Below, one piece after another: positions 11,850 to 22,600 of a stretch of 64,000 nucleotides of DNA. The notes beneath the pieces are model-generated. The model had not been told where the DNA came from. It worked only from the letters and a program-made list of their open reading frames with translations, and did not search any database. This stretch comes from Cyrtodaria siliqua (Eukaryota; Mollusca; Bivalvia; Adapedonta; Hiatellidae). The translations under genes were made by a program, and so were the position numbers. The DNA lies in assembly GCA_037043455.1 (NCBI GenBank), contig JAWPHD010001229.1, forward strand, positions 62,001 to 126,000. Direction: 5' to 3'. Every line of letters begins with the position of its first letter. Within the stretch, counting starts at the first letter, position 1.

Positions 11850-12262
11850 CAATCGAACAGAAAAGGCAGCATTCAAGGACGACAGTCAACCACAAACACA
11901 CACAGAAACAAAGAACACATTTAAAGATGAATCTTTAAATTGATGCTGCCTTGTTGGTTAGAGATTAGATCATGGCGGTGATTTCTTTATTTACACTGTC
12001 CTGGTTAATGGGATGACAGTAGGGTAAGTGTGAGGTTTGGTGCACCCTAGAACCGGTTTAAACCCCCAGTGACCTACTTTGCCACTGGCCGTTCCAATGC
12101 GGTAGCCCTATTGTCAACCCTTTTGTGTTTGTGATGTCGTTTGCTTTTATTATTACTTTTGCCTTCTTGTTTGTCTGTTTCCGTGTTTGTTTCTGTGTTT
12201 TGTGGTTGACTGTCCTCCTTGAATGCTACTTTCCCTGTCCGATCTTTTTATATTTCTTTATA
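11850..12262. mobile_element. Naiad 3' tails in inverted arrangement
   Basis: 12180-12256 reads TGTTTCTGTGTTTTGTGGTT to CCCTGTCCGATCTTTTTATA. 11850-11915 is the reverse complement of that same end. The longer right half (11939-12262) matches the 3' untranslated tail of the Naiad at 20803-21112 almost throughout, including GTTTGGTGCAC and CTAGAACCGGTTTAAAC. Paired or inverted pseudo-LTR-like tails are characteristic of Penelope-like insertions. Confidence 0.75.
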
Positions 12263-12807
12263 TACTCTCTCAGAAGCCATGTTTTGTGATGCGTTTTGTT
12301 TCTAATGAGAAACCCTAAACTGTTTGCACCTACATGGAAAAACCCATTAAGACGAATTTTTATAATCTATTCAATGTAATCCTAGATGTCAAGGGTTCAA
12401 CGCATTACTGTTGTATCTTCATCTTTATTTATATGTAGTTACAAGCTTTACGACGAAATCCTCCATTTTTTAACTAGATTATAATATAAGATCCAGATGC
12501 TTATATTTCATGTTTGAACAGGTTTTTCATTTCCATCAAACTCTATGATTTTAATGGTATTATATTTTGTTAGTGTTATTTATTCTATAACATTCCTGAG
12601 TAAAACAACAAAAACTTAGTAGTACAAAACTAGTTTAACACTGTTATTTATTCTAGACTATTTTTGAGAATTAATGGTGAGGTACTGTGTTAACAGTGGT
12701 ATTTATTCCATACTATACCCGAAAACAACAACAAAGAGTTAATGGTAAATAAAGTTGTGAAACAGGGTCAATCATTCAGTAATATTCTTTAGTATATAGG
12801 ACATCAG

Positions 12808-13066
12808 TATGTACTCAGTTGCAAAGGAAAGTGGACACTGAGTTTTGTTTAAATTTAATTGTATAAAGTTTTTTTAGAATTAAATTCACAAATTTCAAAA
12901 TGAATATGCCATGTTTGGTACCAAAGTTGTTTTCATTCCATTGCCAATATAATGTTGTCATGTGTTTTTCAATAGGTCGAATCATTAAGGGACTGTCGCT
13001 TGATGAAGAGGAGAGGGCAAAGTAAAAAGTTTAAAGAGTCCAGTTTCTTTTGCAACTGAGTATATA
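12808..13066. mobile_element. MITE with TACTCAGTT termini, ~260 bp
   Basis: The left end GTACTCAGTTGCAAAGGAAA (12811 on) and the right end (13038-13064) are inverted copies reading TATACTCAGTTGCAAAAGAA on the minus strand. The interior is AT-rich and non-coding. A MITE with similar ends is at 34196-34454. Possible TA target duplication suggests a Tc1/mariner-type origin, but this is inferred. Confidence 0.65.
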
Positions 13067-13172
13067 CAAGAGGTCGATAACTAACAGGAATATCATCAGT
13101 TACTCCTGATGTATAGTGAATGATTCAAACAAATGATGTCATATGATAAAAGGAATCTTGCATTCATGTTCA

Positions 13173-13535
13173 TTTCAGTAAAAAAGAGTATGATAATGGA
13201 ACTATGGAAACGGCCGAGCACGACACATACGAAATATTGCAGTCTCGGTTTGATTGAGACTGTTCATGAGCGGTAGTGAAATATGCTAGCTACCGTTCAC
13301 GCCCTCTAGCCCCGGGTTGAGAAGAACTCAATATTCATAAAATCAATAGTACAAAAGTTTAACCATCCCGAAGATGGCATGCATATGGCGGTGGACATGG
13401 AGTGTAATGCTTTCCCATGTCGTAAGGCGTATGGTCCCTGTATCTAATAAAATTAAATGCCCCGAAGAGCGAAATAAACATAATGGAATTTAGTTAGGAG
13501 CAGCGGTTATGAATCCTGCATACCAAAAAGCAGAC
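13173..13535 (+). repeat. Dispersed ~360 bp repeat with conserved hairpins, copy B
   Basis: Close relative of 3350-3712. Stem 1 is CAGTCTC/GAGACTG, turning the T.G pair of copy A into C-G, and stem 2 keeps pairing with one G.T change (CTACCGTTC). The same downstream text follows (GCGTATGGTCCC, CCCCGAAGAGCGAAATAAAC, GAGCAGCGGTTATGAA). There are no surrounding inverted repeats here, so the repeat moves or moved independently of the element around copy A. Confidence 0.6.
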
Positions 13536-14493
13536 AACATATCCTATGAGTGGTTAAACAATACCCAGAGCCTTTTATCGGCCGGAGTAGTGGAACCACC
13601 GAATCAATATATTAAGTAAGAAAACAAAATAAATTGAAAATGTACCACCGATAACTAAATATAAGTATCGGGCTCAACTAAGGCTCGAAGTATCAAAAGT
13701 TATTCAACTTGTTCCATATGTTTTCATATATTTCAGCTGAGGTGGCCATATTGGATTTGGCAGGATGTAGATGTTTTGTTTAGCATGAAGTATCACTGGA
13801 ATATTTTTCTTCTCTCTATTTTTAGGTTTTATTTTAAAAGCATTCCCCAAGAGATGACACAAAATGTCTTGATATTTTGATCAAAGGTCAATTATTATAC
13901 GTTGAAACACTCATTTAGAGCCATACCATTTTGTCTATTTTTAGTTTTTGTGTTGCCGAGAAAATCAATTCTTACTAAACAGACACAAATAAATGTTTGC
14001 ACAAAACTGCCACTTCGATCAAATTACCGATGCAGTAATCTAAAATTTCTCTGTATTTTCCCTGGCCCGTGGGAAACATTGTTTAGCTGTTGCTATCATC
14101 TTCGATTTCACAGAAATCGACATTTATGGCCAACAATAAGGCACCATTTCATGTTACGTGAGATTTCGCCAACCATTAGTATTAGAGGAGTGGCAACAAG
14201 AGGCACAAAGGACGCTTAATTACTTAATAGGTTTTCACTAATCAGGAACGTCATCTGTAATGCACGTGTCGTTTTATGCTAATTTAAAACTGCGTTTCAA
14301 TATCGTATTAAAATCCATTTTTTCCCTTGTGGATGTTAATCAAACGCTGTTTACGTTATGTGAACAAACTAAAAATCCCTTTTTTGCGATTAAAGTTATT
14401 ATGTGAACACATGATGAGATCTCATTAAACGAATCTTCAGCAAAACGTGGCGATATGCAATCAGAAGTGTTTACTGAAAAAAGAAATATAAAA
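13536..14493. other. Non-coding stretch
   Basis: One 105-codon frame (13902-14219, +) shows no motif and unremarkable composition. No repeat or splice signal supports a gene. Confidence 0.4.
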
Positions 14494-14547
14494 AGATCGG
14501 ACAGGAAAAGTAGCATTCAAGGAGGACAGTCAACCACAAAACAAAGT
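14494..14547 (-). mobile_element. Naiad 3' tail fragment, inverted
   Basis: GATCGGACAGGAAAAGTAGC and GGAGGACAGTCAACCAC are the reverse complement of the Naiad terminal sequence at 12190-12256. Only about 55 bp remain. Confidence 0.7.
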
Positions 14548-14846
14548 TATCCCGTAAACAATAATTACCTAACGGATGACGATGGATGAACGACGACGAC
14601 GCATCATGGCATAAGCTCCATAGTTTTTGACTAGTAGAATTATAAAAACTACCGTATGGAGGAACAAATGAAATATGGCAATCATGCTAAAAGCTAGATT
14701 TAATCACTAAATGGAATATCTATAAAAAAAAATCAAAAATATCTTAACAATCAACCAAACAAACACAATTGTTTTTGGATCGATAAGAAAAGTGACAAAA
14801 TATATATACATAAAAGCAAGCCTATCCTTTTTAATAAATCCGGGGC

Positions 14847-15200
14847 AAGTCCATCCCCCAAACCGGAGCAAGGCCATCCCCCAAACCGGAGCAAGGCCAT
14901 CCCCCAAACCGGATCCATCCCCCAAACCGGAGCAAGGCCATCCCCCAAACCGGAGCAAGGCCATCCCCCAAACCGGAGCAAGGCCATCCCCCAAACCGGA
15001 GCAAGGCCATCCCCAAACCGGACCAACGCCATCACCCAAACCGGAGCAAGGCCATCCTCCAAACCGGAGCAAGGCCATCCCCCAAACCGGAGCAAGGACA
15101 TCCCACAAACCGGAGCAAGGCCATCCCCAAACCGGAGCAAGGCCATCCCCCAAACCGGAGCAATCCCCCAAACCGGAGCAAGGCCATCCCCCAAACTGAC
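14847..15200. repeat. Minisatellite, 23 bp unit, about 15 copies
   Basis: The unit is CCATCCCCCAAACCGGAGCA plus AGG, with occasional 21-22 bp units. It keeps long frames open on both strands (PNRSKAIPQTGA-like on plus, GLGDGLAPVW-like on minus) purely because the unit lacks stops. I see no evidence of translation. Confidence 0.95.
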
Positions 15201-15235
15201 TCTAATCATACACTTTAAAACGACACATGGGAATG

Positions 15236-15607
15236 TAATTATTTAAGATGGGTTACAAATAAAACAAAATGTTACTAGTTTATATTTATTGGAATAAGCT
15301 GGCCATGGCTTCAACAATATATAGTGTAAAATAAAATGTGTAGTTAATCAAATTGGAACATTTCAGGTAAATCCAATGTTCATAGTCCAAACTAAATTTA
15401 AATTGTAACTGACCACTGTACAGTGTAAACCCTGGGAACAGATGTTCACAAAGACTCCAAACTAAGCTTAAATTGTAACTGACTACTGTACAGTGTAAAC
15501 CCTGGGAACAGATGTTCACAAAGACAAGTCTTAAAATTAAAAACTTCTTGCATAGAAAATAACAAAGTTCTTAGAATATTTTAACTACACTATGCTGTGT
15601 CCGCGAA
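15236..15607. repeat. ~375 bp direct duplicate, copy 1
   Basis: Nearly identical to 16211-16590, both running from ATTTAAGATGGGTTACAAAT to CTATGCTGTGTCCGCGAAAT. Inside each copy a ~68 bp segment ending GGGAACAGATGTTCACAAAG is itself doubled. A minus-strand frame ends at an AATAAA-containing stop, but it only reflects the duplication. LTR status was considered; the ends lack TG..CA. Confidence 0.85.
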
Positions 15608-15639
15608 ATACCGCGACACAAAGTTCATAGACGATTTTA

Positions 15640-15957
15640 AAGTTCTTCATGTTCCGATACCACAACGTCTTGCACAGTCAATAGTAGTATTTGAAAACTT
15701 CTTGTAGGATTGCACCAATGTGATCCACCGCAAACGAGATCCGGATGAAGCCATGACGACGACGACAGACCACTAGTCATCACATCTCCTCATGCATCGA
15801 TACCACAAAGTCTTGCACCGTCAAAAGTAGTATTTGAAAACTTCTTGTAGCTGTATCCCCAAAGATTGCACCAATGTATACCACCGCAGACGAGATTCGG
15901 ATGGAGCCATGACGACGACGACAGACCACTAGGCATCTCATCTCCTCATGCTTTTCA
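15640..15957 (-). repeat. Tandem pair of ~150-160 bp units, possible short exon on minus strand
   Basis: Two copies share CCATGACGACGACGACAGAC and GTAGTATTTGAAAACTTCTT. On the minus strand each has an ATG followed by MA(P/S)S(E/G)SRLRW and TLVQS, which stay alike while the second halves shift frame. This could be a duplicated start exon, but the peptides are about 30 residues long and match nothing I know. Confidence 0.45.
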
Positions 15958-16210
15958 CTGAAATATATACACGACAAACCAAAGACACTGGTACCAAATA
16001 CAATTCAAATACAACAAACACAGGGGAGGGTGGGTGGGTTAGTTTGGAGATAACAATTAAATACCGATTTTCAGAACAAAAAAAAACAGATCGATACTTA
16101 CAAAAATAGCGGTCACTGCAAGAGAGGTTATGCGTTAGAATTACACGTTCATAATAATCGCTGATTTCCACCCCCTGAAATAATTAGTATTTGTTCCCTA
16201 GTAGAACAAA

Positions 16211-16590
16211 TCCCATTATTTAAGATGGGTTACAAATAAAACAAAATGTTACTAGTTTATATTTATTGGAATAAGCTGGCCATGGCTTCAACAATATATA
16301 GTGTAAAATAAAATGTGTAGTTAATCAAATTGGAACATTTCAGGTAAATCCAATGTTCATAGTCCAAACTAAATTTAAATTGTAACTGACCACTGTACAG
16401 TGTAAACCCTGGGAACAGATGTTCACAAAGACTCCAAACTAAGTTTAAATTGTAACTGACTACTGTACAGTGTAAACCCTGGGAACAGATGTTCACAAAG
16501 ACAAGTCTTAAAATTAAAAACTTCTTGCATAGAAAATAACAAAGTTCTTAGAATATTTTAACTACACTATGCTGTGTCCGCGAAATACCG
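16211..16590. repeat. ~375 bp direct duplicate, copy 2
   Basis: Second copy of 15236-15607, offset by about 975 bp and differing by very few bases, so the duplication is recent compared with most repeats here. It is followed by a short CATGCCACTCGGCATGTG-rich palindrome at about 16592-16640. Confidence 0.85.
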
Positions 16591-16819
16591 CCACATGCCA
16601 CTCGGCATGTGTATGCCACATGCCGCGTGGCACCGCCAAACCCATTATTTTGAAAAATTCATCTCTACAATCTGAAAGACAACAGTCAATGTGAATCGTT
16701 TGAAAAAATAACAATTTTCCAGAAAGAGACATACATGCAGTCCCAAATAACTAAAATCTTCCAATTTTACATACAATTATCATGTTATTGTTTTAAAGTA
16801 AAATGATTGAATGTTTTGC

Positions 16820-16880
16820 CTTTTTTTGCCACTGACCGTTCCAAGGCGGTAGCCCAATTGTAAACCCATTTGTGTTCGAA
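16820..16880 (+). mobile_element. Naiad 3' tail fragment
   Basis: GCCACTGACCGTTCC, GGTAGCCC and CCCATTTGTGTT match the middle of the Naiad tail (20943-20993). It stops where the 165 bp array begins. Confidence 0.65.
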
Positions 16881-17700
16881 AACCAGCCAGATCGGATTAG
16901 TAACAACATAATTATGACCTTTGTTTCCCTGAAAAATGACATAATAAGCGGTGTTTACGCTCTAGTGCCTTCATTTTGTATTTGATCTTTAAGCAACTTT
17001 ACCAGTGTATATATGTCAATGGAAGCTCGGACGAGGTCGAAGAAAACCAGCCAGATCGGATTAGTAACACTAGAGTCTTCGTTTTTGATTTGCTGAAAAA
17101 TGCAATATAACGCATTGTTTACGCTCTAGTGCCTTCATTTTGTATTTGATCTTTACGAAACTTCACCAGTGTATATATGTCAATGGAAGCTTAGTTTAGG
17201 TAGAAAACCAGCCAGATCGGATTAGTAACACCAGAGTTCTCGTCCATGATTTGCTGAAAAATGCTATATTACGCATTGTTTACACTCTAGCACCTTCATT
17301 TTGAAGTTCATCTTTACGAAACTTTGCCAGCGTATTTATGGCAATGGAAGCTGGATGAGTTTTCAAACCAGCCAGATCGGACAAGTAACACGGGAGTTAT
17401 GGCCTTTTATTTTCTGAAATATGCTATAATTTTGCCTCGTTTTGGCTTTCATTTTTCATCCGATCTTTATCAAACTTTACCGGATTGTTAATATCGACGA
17501 AAGCTCGGACGAGTTAAAAAAAACCCAGCCAGATCGAGCTAGTAACACCGGATCTATTGCCCTTGATTTTCTGAAATATGCTATAATTTGGCCTCGTTAA
17601 CACGATCTGGCCTTTATTTTTTCATTTGCTCTTTCAAACTTTACCTGATTGTCGATATCAATGAAAGCTCGAACAAGTTCGAGCCAGATTGGACAAGTAA
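16881..17700 (-). repeat. Tandem array, ~165 bp unit (GATCTGGCTGG family)
   Basis: ACCAGCCAGATCGG recurs about every 160-168 bp, each time followed by AGTAACAC and, ~70 bp on, TTTACG or TTTATCAAACTTTACC. The same family appears in the opposite orientation at 21.9-22.6, 26.5-27.2, 42.2-42.5, 51.5 and 54.5-54.8 kb. Confidence 0.8.
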
Positions 17701-18212
17701 CACATAATGTATGGCCCTTGCTTTTTACATTATACAATATGCTATATTGGGAACTTTTGTTAGGAATGAGGTAGGGTATGTAGCTTATATGGAAAGGATG
17801 GTCGGGATTGCATTTGGGGCTACTGGGGCCAAGGCCAAGGTAGCTGTTACTAAAAATAAAAAATTGTTTCCACTCAATAACGTTTGTTTGGAGTGATGTA
17901 TTGTGACGAAACTTTATGGGGAGGTAGCTGCTCTGTGAAATTTGGGTCACTAGGTTCAAGACCAAGGTCACTGTTACTAAACATAGAAAAAAGTATTCTT
18001 CTCAATAACTTTTGTTAGGAATGAGGTATTGCAATGAAACTTGCAGGGTATGTAGATTATAAAAAAAAGGAGGGTTGGGATTGCGTTTTGGGCCACCGGG
18101 TCAATATCAAGATCGCTCTAACTAAAAATAGAAAAATAGTTTCTGATTAATAACTTGTGTTTGGAGTGAGACATAATGACACAACTTGCTGGGTATGTAG
18201 CCTCCGTGTAAA
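17701..18212 (+). repeat. Tandem array, ~150 bp unit (AATAACTTTTGTTAGGAATGAG)
   Basis: Units carry GTTAGGAATGAGGTATTGCA, GGGTATGTAG and CTGTTACTAAAAATAGAAAA. The array resumes at about 19033-19445 after the LTR fragment, showing that the LTR inserted into it. Confidence 0.8.
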
Positions 18213-19032
18213 GGTGTAGTATAGCGTCGATTGATCCTGGTTGCGGGCACCAGAAGTTTTAATGTAATATAGCGACGTGAAAATATCTAACTCAAGAATA
18301 GTCTTTAATATGTATTTTATTAAACTACTATCTAATTATATTTCACAATAAAACTATACACAGTTAAAAACCAGAGTAAATATTCAACTTTGATTAAATG
18401 TACAAGTTACAATTCGTAAGCAGTTCTAACGTTCAAAAGTGCGAGCTTAGCCGTCAAAATGAATCTGAATTAATATCTATCAGTCTGTAAGAATCTGCCA
18501 GTCTATAAATATCTCCCGAATGAAGGCAATCTCGTATCTTATATAGCGTGACTATGTCCCACCTTTGAACTGTCACGTGTACCCTCGACCATGAACTCTG
18601 ACCTCTGAAACTGGTTCTAGGACGCCAAATTTGGGGTCGATCGTACAAATCTCCTCTTTTTGGAGTAAACAAAATATTTAACTTACTTTCCAAAATGCTG
18701 ATACAGGGTATTTATATAATTCTCCCAAAGTTGCACCAGTCATTCCATTGTTTCAACAGACAAACCTCTACTTAACTAACGGTTATTGTCATACTGTTAC
18801 TAAATATATACTTAATTGGATTAATTAACTTTCATGCGCATCAGTCATGAACTTTCAGAGGAAATGGTCAAACCCAGGCCTTTGCACAAACAACGTAATT
18901 AAGCTACTTCTGAGACAAATGACAGAGGCCGTGAATGAATGTTGGTCACCTAGTTTTTTATGTAGATGTTATGATCAGCCATGGGTGCAATATAATATCT
19001 TACTCTAAGACCCCCGAAGCTCACTATAACAC
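18213..19032 (-). mobile_element. LTR retrotransposon fragment (LTR plus primer-binding-like site), minus strand
   Basis: The segment splits the 150 bp array. Read on the minus strand it has an A-rich run and AACTAGG before TGACCAAC, a TATA-like CGCTATATAAGATACG, an AATAAAATAC signal, and then CTGGTGCCCGCAACCAGGAT. The last resembles the primer-binding site that follows a 5' LTR in BEL or Gypsy elements. No gag or pol frame remains. The LTR limits are estimated; no second LTR is present. Confidence 0.5.
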
Positions 19033-19445
19033 AAAGGAAGGTTGGGATTGAAATTGGATTTACTTGGTTCAAGGTCAAAATCACTGTTACTAAAAAACGA
19101 AAAATGTTTTCTGCCCAATAACGTTTGTTAGGAATGAGATATTGCAATGAAACTTTGCAGGGTATGTAACTTATATAGAAAGGAAAGGTTGGTTTTGCGT
19201 TTGGGGCTACTGGTGCAAGGTCAAGGTCAGTTTTCCTAAAAATAGAAGAAAAAAACCTCTGCTTAATAACTTTTGGTTGGAGAGTGACATTGTGACGAAA
19301 TCTACTGGGTATGTAGCCTCTGTGGAAAGGAAATTTGGATTGAAATTGGGGTCACTGGGTTCAAGTTTAAAGTCGCTGTTACTAAAAATAGAAAAATGGT
19401 TTCTGCTCAATATCGTTTGTTAGGAATGAGGTATTGCAATAAAAC
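19033..19445 (+). repeat. Tandem array, ~150 bp unit, continued
   Basis: Continuation of 17701-18212 with the same GTTAGGAATGAG and CTGTTACTAAAAA words. It is cut at 19445 by the 5'-truncated Naiad. Confidence 0.8.
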
Positions 19446-20612
19446 TTCTCTGGGATTAATTTGTTTTGGTCTATAAAAAAATCAGGAGACATTCACGATA
19501 CAATTTGCAATAAACGTCAAGTTTCATCTATTAGCACTTATTACTACTCTACAATATATACAACCTTACCACATCACCTTATCAAAGACAAGCTTATTGC
19601 TCTTATTCAAAAAACATTCGCTAGGGAAAATACTACATTTTTGGCCTGTAATAATATTAAATCGTGTTTTACTAACGGCAGTCTAGTTACACTATGTGGA
19701 CTTGCCAAGATGTTTGTGAAGCACTCCTCTTCCTATTAGATAATGTTTTCGTCAGGTATGGAACGACCGTTTTTAGACAAATTGTTGGTATCCCTATGGG
19801 TACGAACTGTGACCCCACTTGTCTCAGATGTGTTCTCATATTGCTATGAAAGAAATTTCATGTTGAGTTTTTAACCAGATACCCAGGAAGATTAAGGCCT
19901 TTATTGACACCACTTGGTACCTGGATGACATATTAAACATTGACAAACCTTTATTTTATACTATGGTTAATAATATATACCCTAAAGAACTTCCAACTTA
20001 ACAAAGGTAATATTTCTGATACTAACGCTTCTTTTATTGATTTACATCTCTTCATTGAAAATGGTGATATAATTAGCACAAAATATGACAGAGAGATGAT
20101 TTTAATTTGTTAATTATTCCCATGTAGATGGGGATGTTCCCCGAGCAACTTCTTATGGGGTCTATGTGTCTCAGCTTATTCGTTTTTCTAGAGCTTGTAC
20201 TCTAGTTGAGGACTTTAACATACGCAATCTTTGTATAACTAAAAAGCTACTCCATCAGGGTTACCGTCACCATAAACTTCATAAAACCTTTGCACAATTT
20301 TATTATCGTATTCCTGATCTTCTTTCCAAATATAATTTATTTAAGTAATTTAAGAACTCTTCTGAGACGAGGGTTATCACAACCTGACTTCTATGGTAAC
20401 GTGATTTACAAACTTCGTAAGATCCTTGGTCATGGCCACTTTCGTACTATCTTAAACGTGTTAAAAGGTTTATCAAAAGAGGTTATGACCCTACCATTTT
20501 GCAACGCACTGCCTGCTTGGTGGTGGACCCATTTACAGTTCGCCACTATGTTTAACTCTTTAATTGTGCGATGACCGGACAGGCTGGGGACCCTATGATG
20601 ACGTATACCTAA
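19446..20612 (+). pseudogene. Naiad reverse transcriptase, C-terminal part, decayed
   Basis: Segments in several frames match copy 1: WSIKKSGDIHDTI, STIYTTLPHHLIKDKL, IVGIPMG, YLDDILNIDK-like text, RFSRACTLVEDFNIRN and GLSQPDFYGNVIYK. The motif A aspartate is lost (YYYSTIYTT where copy 1 has YDFSTLYTT). Frame breaks occur near 19680, 19810, 19900, 19990, 20110, 20340 and 20450. The last frame ends in GQAGDPMMTYT at 20610, giving the C-terminus that copy 1 lacks. Copy 2 keeps the DLHLF-like and SQLIRF stretches deleted from copy 1, so neither copy derives from the other. Confidence 0.8.
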
Positions 20613-21113
20613 AGCCCAAACGGACGGTGACGTTTGATGTTTGTCTGCGGTCTTGTCTTGTCGTGCCCTCTATGGTTTAATCTCTTGTTGCGCTGGCTTC
20701 TGCCAAGTCAATGAGTACCTTCTTTGTGGCTTTTTTAGGCTATTTGTTTTTTTGTATTTATATATACACGAGCATCTTTGTGTTTTACTTATATTGCCTG
20801 TTAATGCTGCCTTGTTGGTTAGAGAATAGTTCGTGGCGGGGATTCCTTTATTTATACTGGCTCGTTTTATTGGATTGACAGTAGGGTAAGTGAGACGTTT
20901 GGTGCACTCTAGAACCGGTTTAAACCGCCAGTGGCCTACTTTGCCACTGACCGTTCCCAGTCGGTAGCCCTATTGTCAACCCGTTTGTGTTTGTGATGTC
21001 GTTTGCATTTATTGTTACTTTTGCCTTCTTGTTTGTCTGTTTGTTTCTGTGTTTTGTGGTTTACTGTCCTCCTTGAATGCTGCATTCCCTGTCCGATCTT
21101 TTTATATTTCTTT
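19446..21113 (+). mobile_element. Naiad Penelope-like element, copy 2 (5'-truncated, 3' tail present)
   Basis: It starts inside the reverse transcriptase at a point matching 7570 of copy 1 and runs through the natural stop at 20610-20612 into a ~500 bp tail ending CCCTGTCCGATCTTTTTATA. 5' truncation with an intact 3' end is the normal signature of target-primed reverse transcription. The array unit lies in forward orientation to the left and, for about 70 bp, in inverted orientation to the right. Confidence 0.85.
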
Positions 21114-21379
21114 ACCTACCCTGCAAGTTTCATCGCAGTACCTCTTTCCTAACAAAGGTTATTGAACGGAAACCATTTAACTGTATCACTGTTAATGACA
21201 TTAATTTAATACTTTTATGGACTGACATTGGTGTTGGTCAAATAAAAAATCTGAACCTTTACAATACGATTTCTAGTTTAAAAGAAGTACTCATGGGAAT
21301 TTTAGGACATAGGACAACAACCTGATATATAAGCGCCATTTTGCAAGTAGAGCGTCCACAGGCGCTCTTGGGCCTCCTT

Positions 21380-21615
21380 TTTAACTTGTCCAAGGTTTCA
21401 TTGATATAAAAATTCTGAGTGAATAAATACTGAAAAGATGATCCCTTGGAAGCAACAAACACAAACAAGAGAGAAAAAAGTAGCAGACTCGCTTTTATCG
21501 AGTCTGTTCAATAGAGGTAATTATAAGATGCAACATCTCTCACGCCTCCTAGCACCGGCGTAAGCGATACTCGACATTAAAGCAACACAGAATGGGCTTG
21601 ATGATCCTAAAGGAC
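21380..21615 (+). repeat. Hairpin repeat, short form, copy C
   Basis: CCCTTGGAAGCAACAAACAC leads into stem 1 CAGACTCG/CGAGTCTG (21484-21506), then AGAGGT...ATCTCT, CACGCCTCCTAGCACCGG and AAGCAACACAGAATGGG. Layout matches copies A and B, but the paired bases differ and still pair. Confidence 0.55.
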
Positions 21616-21699
21616 CAGTAAAAAATGATACTAATGATTTTTAGTTGGGGCTGCTTTTAACGGCCGCCACACAGGCTAAACAAACACTAATGTGAATGT

Positions 21700-21900
21700 C
21701 AATAAATGCTGAAAAGTTGATCCCTTGGAAGCAACAAATACAAACAAGGGAGGAAAGTAGCAGGCTCAGTTTTATTGAGTCTGTTCATAAGAGGTAATTA
21801 TAAGATGCAACATCTCTCACGCCTCCTAGTACCGGCTTAAGCGATATGCTACTTTAAAGCAACACAGAATGGGATTGATGATCCCAAAGGACCAGTATAT
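21700..21900 (+). repeat. Hairpin repeat, short form, copy D
   Basis: Second copy of the 21380-21615 unit, ~260 bp downstream. Stem 1 is CAGGCTCA/TGAGTCTG: one pair becomes G.T and another A-T relative to copy C, so the stem is kept. CACGCCTCCTAG and AAGCAACACAGAATGGG are unchanged. Confidence 0.55.
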
Positions 21901-22600
21901 AGTAAAGATCAAGTAATAAATGAAAGTTCTTGAGTGGTCACAAGGCAGACAAGACACAATTTGGCAATTTTCGTTAATTCAAGGGCAATAACTCCAGTGT
22001 TACTAGTGCGATTTGGTAGTTTTTCGAACTTGTCCGAGCTGTCATTGTTATTAATATCTGGTAAAGTTTGGTAAAGATCGGATGAAAAATAGAGGCACTA
22101 GAGTGTTGATAATACAGAATATAGCAATTTTATTTAATTCAAGTTCAATAACACTGATGTTAATGGTCCGATCTGGCTGGTTTCGAACTTCTCTGAGTTT
22201 TCTTGATCTTAATAATATGATAAAGTTCGGTAATAATCGGAAGAAAATGGAGGCGCTAGAGTGTTAACAAGACAAAATATACCAATTTTCATTAATTCAA
22301 GGAAAGTAACTCCGGTGTTACTGGTCCGATCTTGCTGGTATTCGAACTCGTCCGAGCTTTCATTGATAATAATAATCTGGTAAAGTGTGGTAAATATCGG
22401 ATGAAAAATGGAGGCACTAGTGTGGTGACCAGACAGAATATAGCAATTGGCGTTAATTCAAGGGCAATAATTCCGGTGTTACTGGTCCGATCTGGCTAGT
22501 TGTCGAACTCCCCTGAGCTTTCATTGATATAAATACCCCGGCAAAGTTTCGTAGAGATGAAATTCAAAATGAAGGTCTAGAGTGTAAACATTTCTTTCGT
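21901..22600 (+). repeat. Tandem array, GATCTGGCTGG family, plus orientation
   Basis: Units of ~140-160 bp with AATTCAAGGGCAATAACTCC, CCGATCTGGCTGG and GTAAAGTTTGGTAAAGATCG; the family seen inverted at 16.9-17.7 kb. Confidence 0.75.

Noticed and set aside
14707..15209. 150-codon Gly/Trp/Pro-rich frames on both strands
   Set aside because: Products of the 23 bp minisatellite; both strands are open for the same trivial reason.
15286..16496. Two 77-residue minus-strand proteins nearly identical to each other
   Set aside because: Their likeness is explained by the 375 bp DNA duplication, and each contains an internal doubled 68 bp segment shifted in phase; there is no motif.
20590..20660. SECIS element after the Naiad stop (ATGA..TGA spacing around ATGATGACG..GGTGACG)
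   Set aside because: Only about five pairs with a bulge form between the two motifs, far short of a SECIS helix. A search of the tail by eye gave nothing better.
6176..21113. Hammerhead ribozymes in the Penelope-like elements
   Set aside because: No CTGATGA..GAAA core with flanking stems was found in the bodies or tails, consistent with reports that Naiads lack them.
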